64,000 nucleotides of DNA, taken from NCBI RefSeq assembly GCF_041435495.1, contig NZ_CP108644.1, positions 4,635,501-4,699,500 on the forward strand, read 5' to 3'. This document shows positions 8,232 to 17,596 of the stretch, piece by piece (position 1 is the first letter of the stretch; the number at the start of each line of letters is the position of its first letter). Source of the stretch: Streptomyces sp. NBC_01116. Its GTDB lineage: Bacteria; Actinomycetota; Actinomycetes; Streptomycetales; Streptomycetaceae. A model generated the notes under the pieces. The model was given only the letters and a program-made list of their open reading frames with translations, was not told the DNA's origin and did not search any database. Position numbers and translations under genes: made by a program.

Positions 8232-8321
8232 CCCGGCGACGACGGGCCCTCCGGGTGGCACGGACCCTCCAGCCACGGGCCGTACAGGAACCCCTACGGG
8301 CAAAGGGCCCCACAGGCGCCG

Positions 8322-9224
8322 CTACGGGGCCGCCGGGGCCTTCCGCGCCGCCTCGGCAGCCCCTGGGGCCTCAGCGGCTGCCGGGTCATCCTGCGCCTCC
8401 TGAGTCGCCTGAGCCTCCGGGGCCGCCGAGCCCTCCGGGGCCGCGGCAGGGTCCTCCGGGACGATGCCGAGCGCGATGTCGCGCATGGCCTCGGCCTCGC
8501 GGCGCACCAGCCGGAACCACATGAAGAGCACGAAGCCGGCGAAGACGAACCACTCGCCCGTGTAGCCCAGGTTCTGGAAGGCCTTCAGATCGAGGCCGCT
8601 GCCCTCGGGGGCCGCAGCGGGCACCGGCTTCATCGCACCGCCCGTACCTCCCGCCTCGGCCTCGGGAAGCGTCACCCAGGCGTCGTACACGTCGTACGGC
8701 ACGATGTTCACCAGGGTCGCGGCGCTGATCATGCCGACCTGACCCGTGGGGAGCCCGCCCCGGGCGTTGACGCCGTCGCTGCGGGAGTTCTCCGAGGCCT
8801 GGAGGTCGCCGGTCACCGTGACCTCGCCCTCCGGTGCGGCGGGCACCCTGGCGCCGGTCGCGGACCCGGGCAGCCAACCCCGTACCACCGGCAGGGCCTT
8901 GCCGCTGTCCGTGCGCAGCATGTTCAGGACGTAGAAGCCCTGACGGTCGTCCAGCTTGCGGCCGGGCACCAGGAACTGGTCGGCGTACGTACCGGTGGCG
9001 ACGGCCGGGCGCCCGGACGTCACCTTGTCGACGGGCAGCAGCTCGTCCAGGGGTTTCGCGGCCCGGGTGCTGGGATCGGGCTGCTTCTCCGCCTGTTCGT
9101 GCGACTGCACGCGGTCCTCGAAGCGGCCGAGCTGCCAGGTGCCCATGAACACGCAGAACGGGATGGCCAGCACGACGAAGAGGTTGATCCCCCACCATCG
9201 CGGGGTCAGCAGGAACCGGTACAC
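8322..9224 (-). CDS. SURF1-family cytochrome oxidase assembly protein
   Basis: SURF1 proteins assist heme a insertion into cytochrome c oxidase in the membrane. This one has 300 residues, with a first membrane helix at about 12-32 (NLFVVLAIPFCVFMGTWQLG, including the conserved G-W-Q-L-G-R) and a second at about 232-250 (WFVFAGFVLFMWFRLVRR). The intervening extracellular domain has GRPAVATGTY and VVRGWLPG. The C-terminal 45 residues are Ala/Pro/Glu-rich. The GTG start at 9224 has GAGGGG just upstream. It lies 51 bp after the S9 peptidase on the same strand, with a hairpin between them. Confidence 0.9.
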   Translation of the reverse strand: MYRFLLTPRWWGINLFVVLAIPFCVFMGTWQLGRFEDRVQSHEQAEKQPDPSTRAAKPLDELLPVDKVTSGRPAVATGTYADQFLVPGRKLDDRQGFYVLNMLRTDSGKALPVVRGWLPGSATGARVPAAPEGEVTVTGDLQASENSRSDGVNARGGLPTGQVGMISAATLVNIVPYDVYDAWVTLPEAEAGGTGGAMKPVPAAAPEGSGLDLKAFQNLGYTGEWFVFAGFVLFMWFRLVRREAEAMRDIALGIVPEDPAAAPEGSAAPEAQATQEAQDDPAAAEAPGAAEAARKAPAAP

Positions 9225-9241
9225 CCCTCAAAGGTACGGTT

Positions 9242-9267
9242 CCCCGCCCCGGACACCCGGAGCGGGG
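9242..9267 (-). terminator. Hairpin after the S9 peptidase gene
   Basis: CCCCGCCCCGG (9242-9252) pairs with CCGGAGCGGGG (9257-9267) with one mismatch and a four-base loop, directly after the peptidase stop on the minus strand. There is no T-run, as is common for Streptomyces terminators. It could partly uncouple the SURF1 gene downstream. Confidence 0.6.
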
Positions 9268-9275
9268 TCCGTGAT

Positions 9276-11117
9276 TTATTCGGCCCTTACGCCCGCCTCG
9301 GGGGCAGCGGAGGTGACGACCGCGCCTCCGCCCAGGTGCTTGAGGGCGAACTCCAACTCCAGCCGCACCTGCTTGATCCGCTCCTCCACCACCAGCGAGC
9401 CGTGCCCGGCGTCGTACCGGTAGACCTCGTGGACCGCGCCGCGCGCCGCCAGCCGGTCCACGTAGTTCTCCACCTGACGGATGGGACAGCGCGGATCGTT
9501 GACGCCCGCCGAGATGTAGAGGGGAGCGCGCACGGCGTCGACGTACGTCAGCGGGGACGAGGCCTCGAAGCGCTCGGGGACCTCCTCCGGCGTGCCGCCC
9601 AGCAGCGTGCGGTCCATCGCCTTCAGGGCCTCCATCTCGTCGTGGTACGCCGTGACGTAGTCCGCGACCGGCACCGCCGCCAGGCCCAGCGTCCAGGAGT
9701 CCGGCTGGGTGCCGAGCCCGAGCAGGGTCAGATAGCCGCCCCAGGAGCCGCCCGCCAGGACCAGGCGCTCCGGATCCGCGAGCCCCGATGTCACCGCCCA
9801 CTCCCGTACGGCCGCGATGTCCTCCAGCTCGATCAGGCCGACCCGGTGCTTCAGCGCGTCCGTCCAGGCGCGGCCGTAGCCGGTGGAGCCCCGGTAGTTG
9901 ACCCGGACGACCGCGAAGCCGTGGTCGACCCAGGCGGCGGGGCCGGAGGCGAAGGCGTCGCTGTCGTGCCAGGTCGGCCCGCCGTGGATCTCGAAGATCG
10001 TGGGGAAGGGGCCCTCACCGGCGGCGGGCTTCTGCACGAGGGCGTGGATCCGGCCGCCGGGCCCGTCCACCCAGGCGTCCTCGACGGGCACGGACGCCGG
10101 GGCCTTGGCGCCCGGCGGGTCCAGGACCACCGCGCCGCTCGTCGACCGGACCACGGGCGGCCGCTCGGCCGAGGACCACAGGTACTCCACGGTGCCGTCC
10201 GGGCGGGCCGTGGCGCCCGACACGGTGCCCGCGGGGGTCTCCACGCGCACGGGAGCCGGGGCCCCGGGCTCGTACCGCCACAGCTCGCTGCGGGCCTCGA
10301 AGCCGTGCTCGATGAGCAGCGCGGAGCCGTCCGGATACCACTCGGCCCCCACATCGCCCGGCAGGTCGACCGGCAGCGCGGTCTCCGTGCCCGCGACCGG
10401 GTCCCAGATCATCGGCTCCCAGCGGCCCCGGCGCTGATGCCCCACGAGGAGCCGGGTGTCACCGGCCACCGGGGCGAATCCCAGTACGGCGAGCCCCAGC
10501 TCCTTCGTGCCGCCCTCGGTGTCGTCCAGCTCGGCCACCGTGGAGCCGTCGGGGCGCACCACGCGCAGCGCGGAGTGCATCGCGTCGCCGTGCTCGGTGT
10601 GTTCCAGCGCGATCAGGGTGCCGTCGTGGGAGAGGTCCCCGACCCCCGCGGACTCCCGGTGCCGGTAGATCTCGACGGGCTCGGCGCCCGGCGTCCGCAC
10701 CAGGTGGACCGTCGTGCCGTCCTCGTCGGTCGAGCGGCCGATCACCGCCGAACCGTCCCGCCCGATGGCCAGGCCCGCCGGGTAGGAGGGAGCGAGGCCC
10801 GGGGCGGCGGGCTCGTCCTCCCCGCCGTCGAACGGCTGGCGCATCCACACGCCGAACTCGTCGCCGTCGGTGTCGCTGAACCACCAGACGGCCTCGCCGT
10901 CCGGCGTCAGCACGCCGTCCGTCGTGCCGTTCGGCCGGTCCGTGACCTGGCGCTGCCGCCCGCTCGCCCGGTCCCACGCGTACAGCTCGTAGGTCCCGGT
11001 GGCGTTGGAGACGAACAGCGCGCGGTCGGGGGCGTCCTCGGCCCAGTCGGGCAGGGAGACGCGAGGAGCACGGAACCGCATCTCCCAGTCGGGCACAGCT
11101 GCTGCATCAGTCGTCAT
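9276..11117 (-). CDS. S9 family (prolyl oligopeptidase-type) serine peptidase
   Basis: A cytosolic peptidase or acylaminoacyl-peptidase of the DPP-like S9 group, 613 residues. Residues 1 to about 360 form a beta-propeller with repeated VLSHDGTL/WYPDGSALL-like blades. The alpha/beta hydrolase domain follows with FEIHGGPTWH (oxyanion region), RVNYRGSTGYG, the nucleophile motif GGSWGGYL, an Asp in GVNDPRCP and a His in DAGHGSLV, so the full triad is present. ATG 11117 is preceded by GGAGG; the frame is open further upstream, but that part looks non-coding. No signal peptide is seen. Confidence 0.93.
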   Translation of the reverse strand: MTTDAAAVPDWEMRFRAPRVSLPDWAEDAPDRALFVSNATGTYELYAWDRASGRQRQVTDRPNGTTDGVLTPDGEAVWWFSDTDGDEFGVWMRQPFDGGEDEPAAPGLAPSYPAGLAIGRDGSAVIGRSTDEDGTTVHLVRTPGAEPVEIYRHRESAGVGDLSHDGTLIALEHTEHGDAMHSALRVVRPDGSTVAELDDTEGGTKELGLAVLGFAPVAGDTRLLVGHQRRGRWEPMIWDPVAGTETALPVDLPGDVGAEWYPDGSALLIEHGFEARSELWRYEPGAPAPVRVETPAGTVSGATARPDGTVEYLWSSAERPPVVRSTSGAVVLDPPGAKAPASVPVEDAWVDGPGGRIHALVQKPAAGEGPFPTIFEIHGGPTWHDSDAFASGPAAWVDHGFAVVRVNYRGSTGYGRAWTDALKHRVGLIELEDIAAVREWAVTSGLADPERLVLAGGSWGGYLTLLGLGTQPDSWTLGLAAVPVADYVTAYHDEMEALKAMDRTLLGGTPEEVPERFEASSPLTYVDAVRAPLYISAGVNDPRCPIRQVENYVDRLAARGAVHEVYRYDAGHGSLVVEERIKQVRLELEFALKHLGGGAVVTSAAPEAGVRAE

Positions 11118-11401
11118 GCCTCCATACAACCCGATCCGGGGGCCGGCCCAAAGCGGGATTCCGAGGAGGTGAAACCGGAGTGAAGTCGCTTTCGTCCGCC
11201 AGAATTCCCTTTCGGACCGCGAGACCGGACCGCGCGGCAGGTGAAGAGAAGCGAAGCAGCCCTTCCCGTGAGGAGTCGGGAGTTTCAAGCACCTCCGAGT
11301 TCCTGGACCCCGGAGTCCTCGGGGGACGGGAGAGCGCGCGCCGAACGGCCACGCGCGATAACCGCTCGCAACCCTCCCGGCCCGTGGATAGCTTTCCCGG
11401 C

Positions 11402-12241
11402 ATGTACTCCCCGATTCCGGACGACTGGCACGACACCAACCGCGCGCGCTGGGACGAACGCGTGCCGATCCACGTGGCGAGCGACTTTTACGAGCTGGAC
11501 GCGTTCCTGGCGGGCAAGGACGTGCTGCGCGCCTTCGAGGTTGCGGAGGTCGGAGACGTCAGCGGGAAGACCCTGCTGCACCTCCAGTGCCATTTCGGCC
11601 TGGACACCCTTTCCTGGTCGCGGCGCGGCGCCGCGCAGGTCGTGGGCCTCGACTTCTCCGAGCCCGCGGTCGAGACCGCCCGGGGCCTGGCCAGGTCGCT
11701 GGGGCTGGACCCGGACCGGGCGTCGTTCGTCGCGGCCGACGTGTACGACGCACCCGCCGCCGTCCCCGACTCCGCGTACGACATCGTCTACACGGGCATC
11801 GGCGCGCTGGGCTGGCTGCCCGACCTCGACCGCTGGGCCGAGACCGCCGCCTCGCTGGTCGCGCCGGGCGGATTCCTCTACCTCGCGGAGTTCCACCCGC
11901 TGACCGACTCGATGGACGAGACCGGTTCGGTCGTCACCGACGACTACTTCAGCGCCGACGCCTGGGTGGACGAGACGCCGGGCACGTACGCCGACCTCGA
12001 CGCGCCGACCGTGCACAACCGCAGCGTCGAGTGGCAGCACCCGGTGGGCCGGGTGGTGACGGCGCTCGTCGCGGCGGGCCTGCGGATCGAGTTCCTCCAC
12101 GAGCACGATTTCTCGCTCGTCCAGCGGTTCGATGTGCTGGAGCGCCACGCGGACGGCCAGTACCGCTTCCCGGCCGGCCGGCCGAGGATCCCGCTGATGT
12201 ACTCGATCAAGGCGTCGCGCCCGGCGGAGCATCAGGCATGA
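11402..12241 (+). CDS. Class I SAM-dependent methyltransferase
   Basis: This 279-residue enzyme has the AdoMet-binding core LHLQCHFGLDTLSWSRRGA (motif I in its CHFG variant) near residues 61-79, followed by VVGLDFSEPAVE, where the Asp is the expected ribose-binding residue. VAPGGFLYLAEFHPL follows. This subgroup is annotated in actinomycetes simply as class I methyltransferase, and the substrate is unknown. ATG 11402 is chosen because the homologous part begins at MYSPIPDDWHDTNRARWDER; the ribosome site is weak. The gene is divergent from the S9 peptidase. The 284-bp gap between them holds no recognisable gene. Confidence 0.85.
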   Translation: MYSPIPDDWHDTNRARWDERVPIHVASDFYELDAFLAGKDVLRAFEVAEVGDVSGKTLLHLQCHFGLDTLSWSRRGAAQVVGLDFSEPAVETARGLARSLGLDPDRASFVAADVYDAPAAVPDSAYDIVYTGIGALGWLPDLDRWAETAASLVAPGGFLYLAEFHPLTDSMDETGSVVTDDYFSADAWVDETPGTYADLDAPTVHNRSVEWQHPVGRVVTALVAAGLRIEFLHEHDFSLVQRFDVLERHADGQYRFPAGRPRIPLMYSIKASRPAEHQA

Positions 12242-12309
12242 CCGCGGGCCGGGACCGTCGCTCGGGGCATCCGAGGCCGATTGTCAGTGCCGGGGTACAG
12301 ACTCGTTTC

Positions 12310-12834
12310 ATGACCGACACAACAGGCGGGACGCCGGGCGGAGCCACGCCCGGCACGGCTTCCGGCACCACGCGCGGTACTGCTCCCGGCACCACGCCCC
12401 GGACGGCTTCCAGCAGCACGCCCCGGACGACGACGGCCGCGCTGCGCGGGGCGGTCGAGGCGTACTGGTCGGCGGCCGAGGCGCGTGACTGGAGCGCGTT
12501 CGGGGCGACGCTCGCCGAGGGCGTGGTGTACGACCTGCCGCAGACGCGGGAGCGGATCCTCGGCAAGGAGCGGTATCTCCGGTTCAACCAGGAGTACCCG
12601 GGCGACTGGCACGTCCGGGTCGAGCGGATCGTCGCCGACGCGGAGGGCCGGCAGGCCGCCGCCAGGACCGGCTTCACCGTGACGGGAGACCGGCCGGGGG
12701 AGCAGCCGCAGGAGATGGACGCCATCCACTTCTTCACGTTCGACGAGGAGGGCCTGATCACCGGGGTGACGGACTTCTGGCCCGAGTCGTACGAGCCTCC
12801 GGCGGACCGCGAGCACCTGGTCGAGCGCTACTGA
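12310..12834 (+). CDS. NTF2-like (SnoaL-like) protein
   Basis: This 174-residue protein has a low-complexity Gly/Thr/Pro/Ser N-terminus (residues 2 to about 42, repeats of G-T-x-P-G-T). It is followed by a typical SnoaL/NTF2 fold: ALRGAVEAYWSAAEARDWSA, VVYDLPQTRERILG, and a closing strand HFFTFDEEGLITGVTDFW. It starts 69 bp after the methyltransferase in the same direction and may be co-transcribed. ATG 12310 is the first plausible start. The function is unknown, and no catalytic residues can be assigned with certainty. Confidence 0.75.
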   Translation: MTDTTGGTPGGATPGTASGTTRGTAPGTTPRTASSSTPRTTTAALRGAVEAYWSAAEARDWSAFGATLAEGVVYDLPQTRERILGKERYLRFNQEYPGDWHVRVERIVADAEGRQAAARTGFTVTGDRPGEQPQEMDAIHFFTFDEEGLITGVTDFWPESYEPPADREHLVERY

Positions 12835-12872
12835 GAACGGCGGCCCACCGGTCGCCCGGTGAACCGCCGTTC
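12835..12872. terminator. Bidirectional terminator between convergent genes
   Basis: A perfect 9-bp outer stem (GAACGGCGG, 12835-12843, with CCGCCGTTC, 12864-12872) encloses a second stem CACCGG/CCGGTG. It begins at the base after the stop of the NTF2-like gene and faces the end of the lipase gene. Confidence 0.8.
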
Positions 12873-12922
12873 CGTACGAGAAGCCGAACCGCGGAGCTGC
12901 ACCGCGGAGCTGCACCGCCGCG

Positions 12923-13729
12923 CTACACCGCCGAGCGGAAGGCGGGCAGATAGCCGCCCGACTGGCCCGCGGCCTTGGGGTGGTACGAGTTGTAGACCGG
13001 GACCGTGACGCTGTGGAGCCAGGCGTCGCCGGAGCACAGCTCGTGCCCGGTGAATTCGTCCACCACGCTGGAGAAGGTGAACCCGGCGTCGGCGGACCGC
13101 TTGGCGAGGACGTCGTTCAGCACGTCCGACGCGTTGTTGATCGCGGACCGTTCGGCTTCGGACAGCCCGGCGACGCAGCTGCCGGACAGCTGGTAGAAGC
13201 GCGGGTAGCCGAGAACGACGACCTGGGCCTGCGGGGCGCGGGCCCGGATGCCGTCGTACAGCGAATCGAGGCTGCCGGGCAGGGAGTTGTTCATCTGCGC
13301 GACAGCGTTGTTGACGCTGTTGATGCAGGTGGCCTCGCTCGACAGCACGCAGTCCTGCATGACGTCGGCGAACCCGACGTCATTGCCTCCGGCGGTGACG
13401 CTGACCAGCGAGGTGGACGCGCTGAGCACGCCGAGCTGGCTGCTCGCCACGGACGAGGTGGTCGCTCCCGAACAGGCGACGAAGTCGAACGAGGCGGGGG
13501 AGTTGGCCGCCTGCCACAGATACGGGTAGGCGTTGGTGCTGCGCCGGCAGTCGCCGCTGTCGGAGAGGTAGCTTCCGGCGCCGACGCCGGAGGAGTAGGA
13601 GTCGCCGAGCGCGACATAGCCGCCCGCGGCGGCCGAGCCGGTCGCGGAAGCCGGTCCCGCGACGCCGAGAGCGGCCACGGCGGCGAGTGCGAGAGTGACG
13701 ACGGATGCTCGAATTCTGCGTACTGACAT
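12923..13729 (-). CDS. Secreted SGNH/GDSL-type lipase/esterase
   Basis: An exported esterase of 268 residues, the same length as I recall for the Streptomyces rimosus GDSL lipase family. A Sec signal peptide occupies about residues 1-30 (basic MSVRRIR, hydrophobic LALAAVAALGVAG, cleavage after ASA). Block I is ALGDSYSSGVGAG with the nucleophile Ser, block III is TAGGNDVGF, and block V is NSYHPKAAGQ with the catalytic His. Six cysteines in the mature part could form three disulfides. A GAAGGG ribosome site precedes ATG 13729. It is transcribed alone, convergent with the NTF2-like gene. Confidence 0.92.
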   Translation of the reverse strand: MSVRRIRASVVTLALAAVAALGVAGPASATGSAAAGGYVALGDSYSSGVGAGSYLSDSGDCRRSTNAYPYLWQAANSPASFDFVACSGATTSSVASSQLGVLSASTSLVSVTAGGNDVGFADVMQDCVLSSEATCINSVNNAVAQMNNSLPGSLDSLYDGIRARAPQAQVVVLGYPRFYQLSGSCVAGLSEAERSAINNASDVLNDVLAKRSADAGFTFSSVVDEFTGHELCSGDAWLHSVTVPVYNSYHPKAAGQSGGYLPAFRSAV

Positions 13730-14047
13730 GGCTGCCAGCCCTTCGAAGTGGGGGGGGATGAGCAGATGGGGGACGAGCTGTGGGGGTGGGGGGTTGGGGG
13801 GAGCGATGCAGTTTCTAGCAGCTCGCGGTACCCGTCGGTAATGCCCGTGCGAGAAGTCGTCTGATATGCCCGAATGATCGTTCGGTGGGCCGTGCTCCGC
13901 GCGTAGATAAACCATCAACTCGGTTGCAGAACCAGTAAGTTCAGCAGAACTTCGGGCCCCCCGAGGAGCCCGGACGGGCGGCGACACGCTGTACGGAAGG
14001 GTCCTGTCCGGGTGTCGCCGCACCGGCGATTTCATCCGTACGGGTGA
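13730..14047. other. Intergenic region upstream of the lipase gene
   Basis: About 320 bp separate the lipase start from the terminator of the next minus-strand gene. The first 60 bases are a G-tract-rich stretch (C-rich on the lipase transcript leader). Further up, an AT-richer stretch (about 13905-13940) probably holds the lipase promoter, but no confident -35/-10 pair can be assigned. No gene is seen. Confidence 0.4.
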
Positions 14048-14078
14048 GGCGGCCGGTGCGGGGCCCCGCAGGGCCGCC
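14048..14078 (-). terminator. Two-tier hairpin after the molybdopterin-domain gene
   Basis: GGCGGCC (14048-14054) pairs with GGCCGCC (14072-14078) around an inner perfect palindrome TGCGGGG/CCCCGCA (14057-14070). It lies 9 bases past the stop codon of the minus-strand gene ending at 14087. Confidence 0.65.
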
Positions 14079-14086
14079 GGGGCGTG

Positions 14087-14581
14087 TCATGCCGTCAGGT
14101 CACCGCAGGCGCCGGTCCAGACGCTGGTGATCGCACTGACGTACCGCGCCCCGCAGCGGTCCGAGGGAACCACGAGCTGGCTGCCCGCCGTGTCGAGGTC
14201 GAGGTCGTCGAGCCGGGTCGCCAGCAGGATCGGGCTGCCGGCGAAGTCCTGGTCGATCTCGGCCCACGACAGCACGGTGTGGTGGCCGTCGCCGCCGCTG
14301 ACGGCGAGCAGGAAACGGGCCCGGTCCTTGCGCCGACCCGGGTCGAAGCCGGGCTCCGCGGCACGGATGACGTCGTACAGCAGAGCACCTTCGAACCGGT
14401 GGTGCTGCGGCCCGCTCGTGGCGCAGTCGAAGGTCACCTCCGCCCGGTGCTGCCGCCAGCCCTCGCGGAGTTCGGCGACGGTGAGCGTGAACGGCTCCGC
14501 CACATCCCCGCAGACGGTGAAGGACGGGGCACCGGTCGAGAAGGTCGGGTCGGTGCGGGACGCGGCGCTCGGACGACTCAT
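14087..14581 (-). CDS. Molybdopterin-dependent (sulfite oxidase-like fold) domain protein
   Basis: This 164-residue protein matches the oxidoreductase molybdopterin-binding domain (SUOX/YedY-like fold), reduced to a single domain. Visible features are FTLTVAELREG, TFDCATSGPQHHRFEGALLYDVI (the usual pterin-site Cys region) and a C-terminal RYVSAITSVWT. No signal peptide or Tat motif is visible, so it is probably cytosolic. A GAAGGGGA ribosome site precedes ATG 14581. Its position beside the xanthine dehydrogenase genes fits a molybdenum-cofactor theme. Substrate and partner are unknown; it may be a degenerate, non-catalytic family member. Confidence 0.75.
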   Translation of the reverse strand: MSRPSAASRTDPTFSTGAPSFTVCGDVAEPFTLTVAELREGWRQHRAEVTFDCATSGPQHHRFEGALLYDVIRAAEPGFDPGRRKDRARFLLAVSGGDGHHTVLSWAEIDQDFAGSPILLATRLDDLDLDTAGSQLVVPSDRCGARYVSAITSVWTGACGDLTA

Positions 14582-14803
14582 CAGTTCCCCTTCGGGCCGG
14601 CGGTCGGTGCCACGGAAGGTGATACCCGACCGAGGGTTCGGGGAACCTCATCTGCCATCCATGAGGCGGCATTCGACGGGTATTCAGGAGGGCACTACGA
14701 ACATCTGCCTGGCATTTTCGGGAGCATCATCCGAGAGTTCCGCAGCCCGTTCCTGGTCCCGCCCGGTTCCGTCTCCGGCCACGGCTCCGGTCCAGTTGCT
14801 CCG

Positions 14804-17596
14804 CTACGCCGAGGGTCCGGCCCGCCGCGCCGCCCGCCGGTCCATCGCGAGCCAGACCCGGTCACGGGTCACCGGCATCTCCGTGAAACGGACCCCCGTG
14901 GCATCGCGCAGCGCGTTGGCGAAGGCGGGGGCGACGGGATTGAAGGGACTCTCGCTCATCGACTTGGCGCCGAGCGGGCCGATCGCGTCGGTCGTCTCCA
15001 TGAAGTGCACCTCGGTGCGCGGCACATCGGCGTACTGCGGGAGCCGGTAGCGCCGGAAGGCCGCCGTGGTCACCGCACCCCGGTCGTCCGTCCGTACGTT
15101 CTCGAAGAGGGTGGCGCCGAGCGCCTGGGCGACTCCGCCCTCCACCTGGCCGCGGCACTGCAAGGGGTTCATCACCTTGCCGGCGTCGGCGGCGTGAACG
15201 CTGCGCAGGATCCTCATCTCGCCGGTGTCCGGGTCGACGGCGACGCGGAACCACTGGGCGTTGAAGGCGACCGAGCGCGGGCTGCCGCCCCAGTGCCCCT
15301 CCGCCGTGATCTCGTCCTGTGCTCCCGAGGCGCGGGCCGCCTCGTGGAGCTCCTTCAGCGTGACGGTCCGGCCCGCGCAGTCGAGCGCCTCCTCGCCGAG
15401 CGCGCACAGGTGGCGGGCCACCCCCGTGTACCGGGCAGCGAAGGTCTTCAGGCGCCCGGCCAGGGACTCCGCCGCGAGCAGGACCGCCTTGCCGGCCACG
15501 ACCGTGCCGGCGGAACCGAAGGCGCCGGTGTCGTGGCGTACGACGTCGGTGTCGGACTGGCGGATCGCGATCCGGTCGACGGTGGTGCCGAGCGCGCCCG
15601 CGGTGATCTGTTTGTGGACGGTGGTGGTGCCGTTGCCGAACTCCGCCGTGCCGACGGCGATGTCGTACGTCCCGTCGGCCAGGAGGCTGACGGTCGCGTC
15701 GGCGTAGTGGCCGCCCGGCGGTCCCGTGGCGATCATCGCCAGGGCCGTGCCCTGGCCGGTGAGCCAGCCCTCGGGCACGTCGTCGGTGCTCCGGTCCTCC
15801 GCGATGGCCCTGCGGACGATGCCCAGGCACTGGGCGAGTCCGTAGGAGGCGATGTGCAGGTCCTCCTCCTCGCCGATCGGGGTGACCATGGGGTCCCCGG
15901 GGCCGATGATGTTCTTCTCGCGGAAGGCGAGCGGGTCCATGCCGAGACGGCGGGCCACCTCGTCCATCGCGGACTCGACGGCGAAGGTGACCTGGCCCAG
16001 TCCGTAGCCCCGGAAGGCGCCCGCGGGAACGCAGTTGGTGTAGACGGAGTAGGCGTCGACCTTCTTGTGCGGGGCCCGGTAGACGGCGAAGGACTCGCCG
16101 ACGCTGTGGAACATGACGGCCGGTCCGTGATTGCCGTAGGCGCCGGTGTTGGAGACCACGCGCATCCGGATCGCGGTCAGGGTGCCGTCGGCGCGGGCGC
16201 CGACCTTGACGCGGATGGTGAACGGGTGGCGGGTGGTGGCCCCGTGGAACTGCTCGGCGCGGGTGTATTCGAGTTTGACCGGCCGGCGCAGCCTGAGGGC
16301 GGCGAGGGCGACGATGTCCTCCGTCAGCATCTCCTGCTTGCCGCCGAAACCGCCGCCCACCCGGCCCGCGACCACCCGGACCTCGTCCTCCGGCAGGCCG
16401 TACAGCGCACACAGCGCGCGGCGCGTCAGGAACGGTGTCTGGGTCGAGGAGCGGACCGTCAGCCGCTCGCCGCTGCCGTCCTCCTTCGGCTCGAAGTAGG
16501 CCACGCAGCCGTGTGTTTCGAGGCTGGCGTGCTGGACGCGTTGGGTGCGGTAGGTCTCCTCGTGGATGACGGCGGCCTCGGCGAATCCGTCGTCCACGGA
16601 GCCGGTCTCCCCGTGCGCCTCGCCCGCCACGTTGTTCTCGACGCGCGCGATGCGTGCCTCCGGGCCCTTGCCGGCGTGCAGGACGGGCGCGCCGGGGCGC
16701 ATCGCCTCCTCGGGGTCGGTGACGTGCGGGAGGAGCTCGTACGTCACCTCGATCCTCCGACAGCCCTCCTCGGCCGCCCGCTCGCTCGTCGCGACGACGG
16801 CGGCGACCCGCTGGCCGACGTACCGGACGGTGTCGTCCAGCACACGGGTGTCGTCGGGGTCCTCGGTGGGGTGCTCGTGCCGGGCGCTGGAGTACAGCGT
16901 GGCGGGGGCGTCCTCGTGGGTGAGGACGGCGTGCACGCCGGGGACCCGCAGCGCGGCGGAGGTGTCCACGGCGAGGACGCGGGCGTGCGGATGCGGGGAG
17001 CGGAGGAGCTTCATGTGGAGCAGCCCGGGAACCTCGACGTCGAAGGTGTAGCGGGCGGTGCCCGTGACGACCTGGGGCCCCGCCGGAGCGCCGGGGCTCT
17101 TGCCCACCGCCTTCCCCGCGCAGGGGCGTTCGGTGTGCTTCACGCCGCGGACGGCGTCCTCGATGGCGCGATAGCCGGTGCACCGGCAGAGGTTGCCCTT
17201 GAACGCCCGCGGGAGGTCGTCCAGCTTCCCGTCGTCGTGCGCACGGCCCCTCTCCTCCTCCAGGGCGGCCGTGGTCATCAGGAACCCGGCGGTGCAGAAC
17301 CCGCACTGGAAGCCCTGGGCGTCGAGGAACTTCCGCTGTACGGGGTGGAGTTCGCCGTCATCGCCGGCCAGGCCCTCCACGGTGGTGACCGAGCGGCCCT
17401 CGGCCCGTACGGCCGGGTAGATACAGCTGTGCACCGGCTCGCCGTCCACATGGACCGTGCAGGCCCCGCAGTCACCGGCGTCGCAGCCCTTCTTCACGCC
17501 GAACCAGCCGCGCTCGCGCAGATACGTGCGCAGGCACTGCCCGGCGCGCGGCTCGGAGTCGAAGGGCTGGTCGTTGACCTGGATGTGGAAGCTCAT
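14804..17596 (-). CDS. Xanthine dehydrogenase-type molybdenum hydroxylase, fused 2Fe-2S and Mo subunits
   Basis: The 930-residue chain joins an N-terminal [2Fe-2S] subunit to a molybdopterin subunit. Cys38, Cys43, Cys46 and Cys58 bind the plant-type cluster (GCDAGDCGACTVH). QCGFC and CRC (about 95-150) bind the second cluster. From about residue 175 the Mo domain carries RVGGGFGGKQE, RGYGLGQ, EFGNGTTTVH and GAKSMSESPF, where the Glu of SESP matches the catalytic base. It probably hydroxylates purines or another N-heterocycle. The start overlaps the FAD gene stop by ATGA. The frame stays open into the FAD gene, but the overlapping ATG is the natural start. A divergent PucR regulator supports purine catabolism. 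Confidence 0.92.
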   Translation of the reverse strand: MSFHIQVNDQPFDSEPRAGQCLRTYLRERGWFGVKKGCDAGDCGACTVHVDGEPVHSCIYPAVRAEGRSVTTVEGLAGDDGELHPVQRKFLDAQGFQCGFCTAGFLMTTAALEEERGRAHDDGKLDDLPRAFKGNLCRCTGYRAIEDAVRGVKHTERPCAGKAVGKSPGAPAGPQVVTGTARYTFDVEVPGLLHMKLLRSPHPHARVLAVDTSAALRVPGVHAVLTHEDAPATLYSSARHEHPTEDPDDTRVLDDTVRYVGQRVAAVVATSERAAEEGCRRIEVTYELLPHVTDPEEAMRPGAPVLHAGKGPEARIARVENNVAGEAHGETGSVDDGFAEAAVIHEETYRTQRVQHASLETHGCVAYFEPKEDGSGERLTVRSSTQTPFLTRRALCALYGLPEDEVRVVAGRVGGGFGGKQEMLTEDIVALAALRLRRPVKLEYTRAEQFHGATTRHPFTIRVKVGARADGTLTAIRMRVVSNTGAYGNHGPAVMFHSVGESFAVYRAPHKKVDAYSVYTNCVPAGAFRGYGLGQVTFAVESAMDEVARRLGMDPLAFREKNIIGPGDPMVTPIGEEEDLHIASYGLAQCLGIVRRAIAEDRSTDDVPEGWLTGQGTALAMIATGPPGGHYADATVSLLADGTYDIAVGTAEFGNGTTTVHKQITAGALGTTVDRIAIRQSDTDVVRHDTGAFGSAGTVVAGKAVLLAAESLAGRLKTFAARYTGVARHLCALGEEALDCAGRTVTLKELHEAARASGAQDEITAEGHWGGSPRSVAFNAQWFRVAVDPDTGEMRILRSVHAADAGKVMNPLQCRGQVEGGVAQALGATLFENVRTDDRGAVTTAAFRRYRLPQYADVPRTEVHFMETTDAIGPLGAKSMSESPFNPVAPAFANALRDATGVRFTEMPVTRDRVWLAMDRRAARRAGPSA

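Noticed and set aside
9099..11183. 694-residue plus-strand ORF
   Set aside because: Antisense to SURF1 and the S9 peptidase, both of which carry full catalytic or family motifs.
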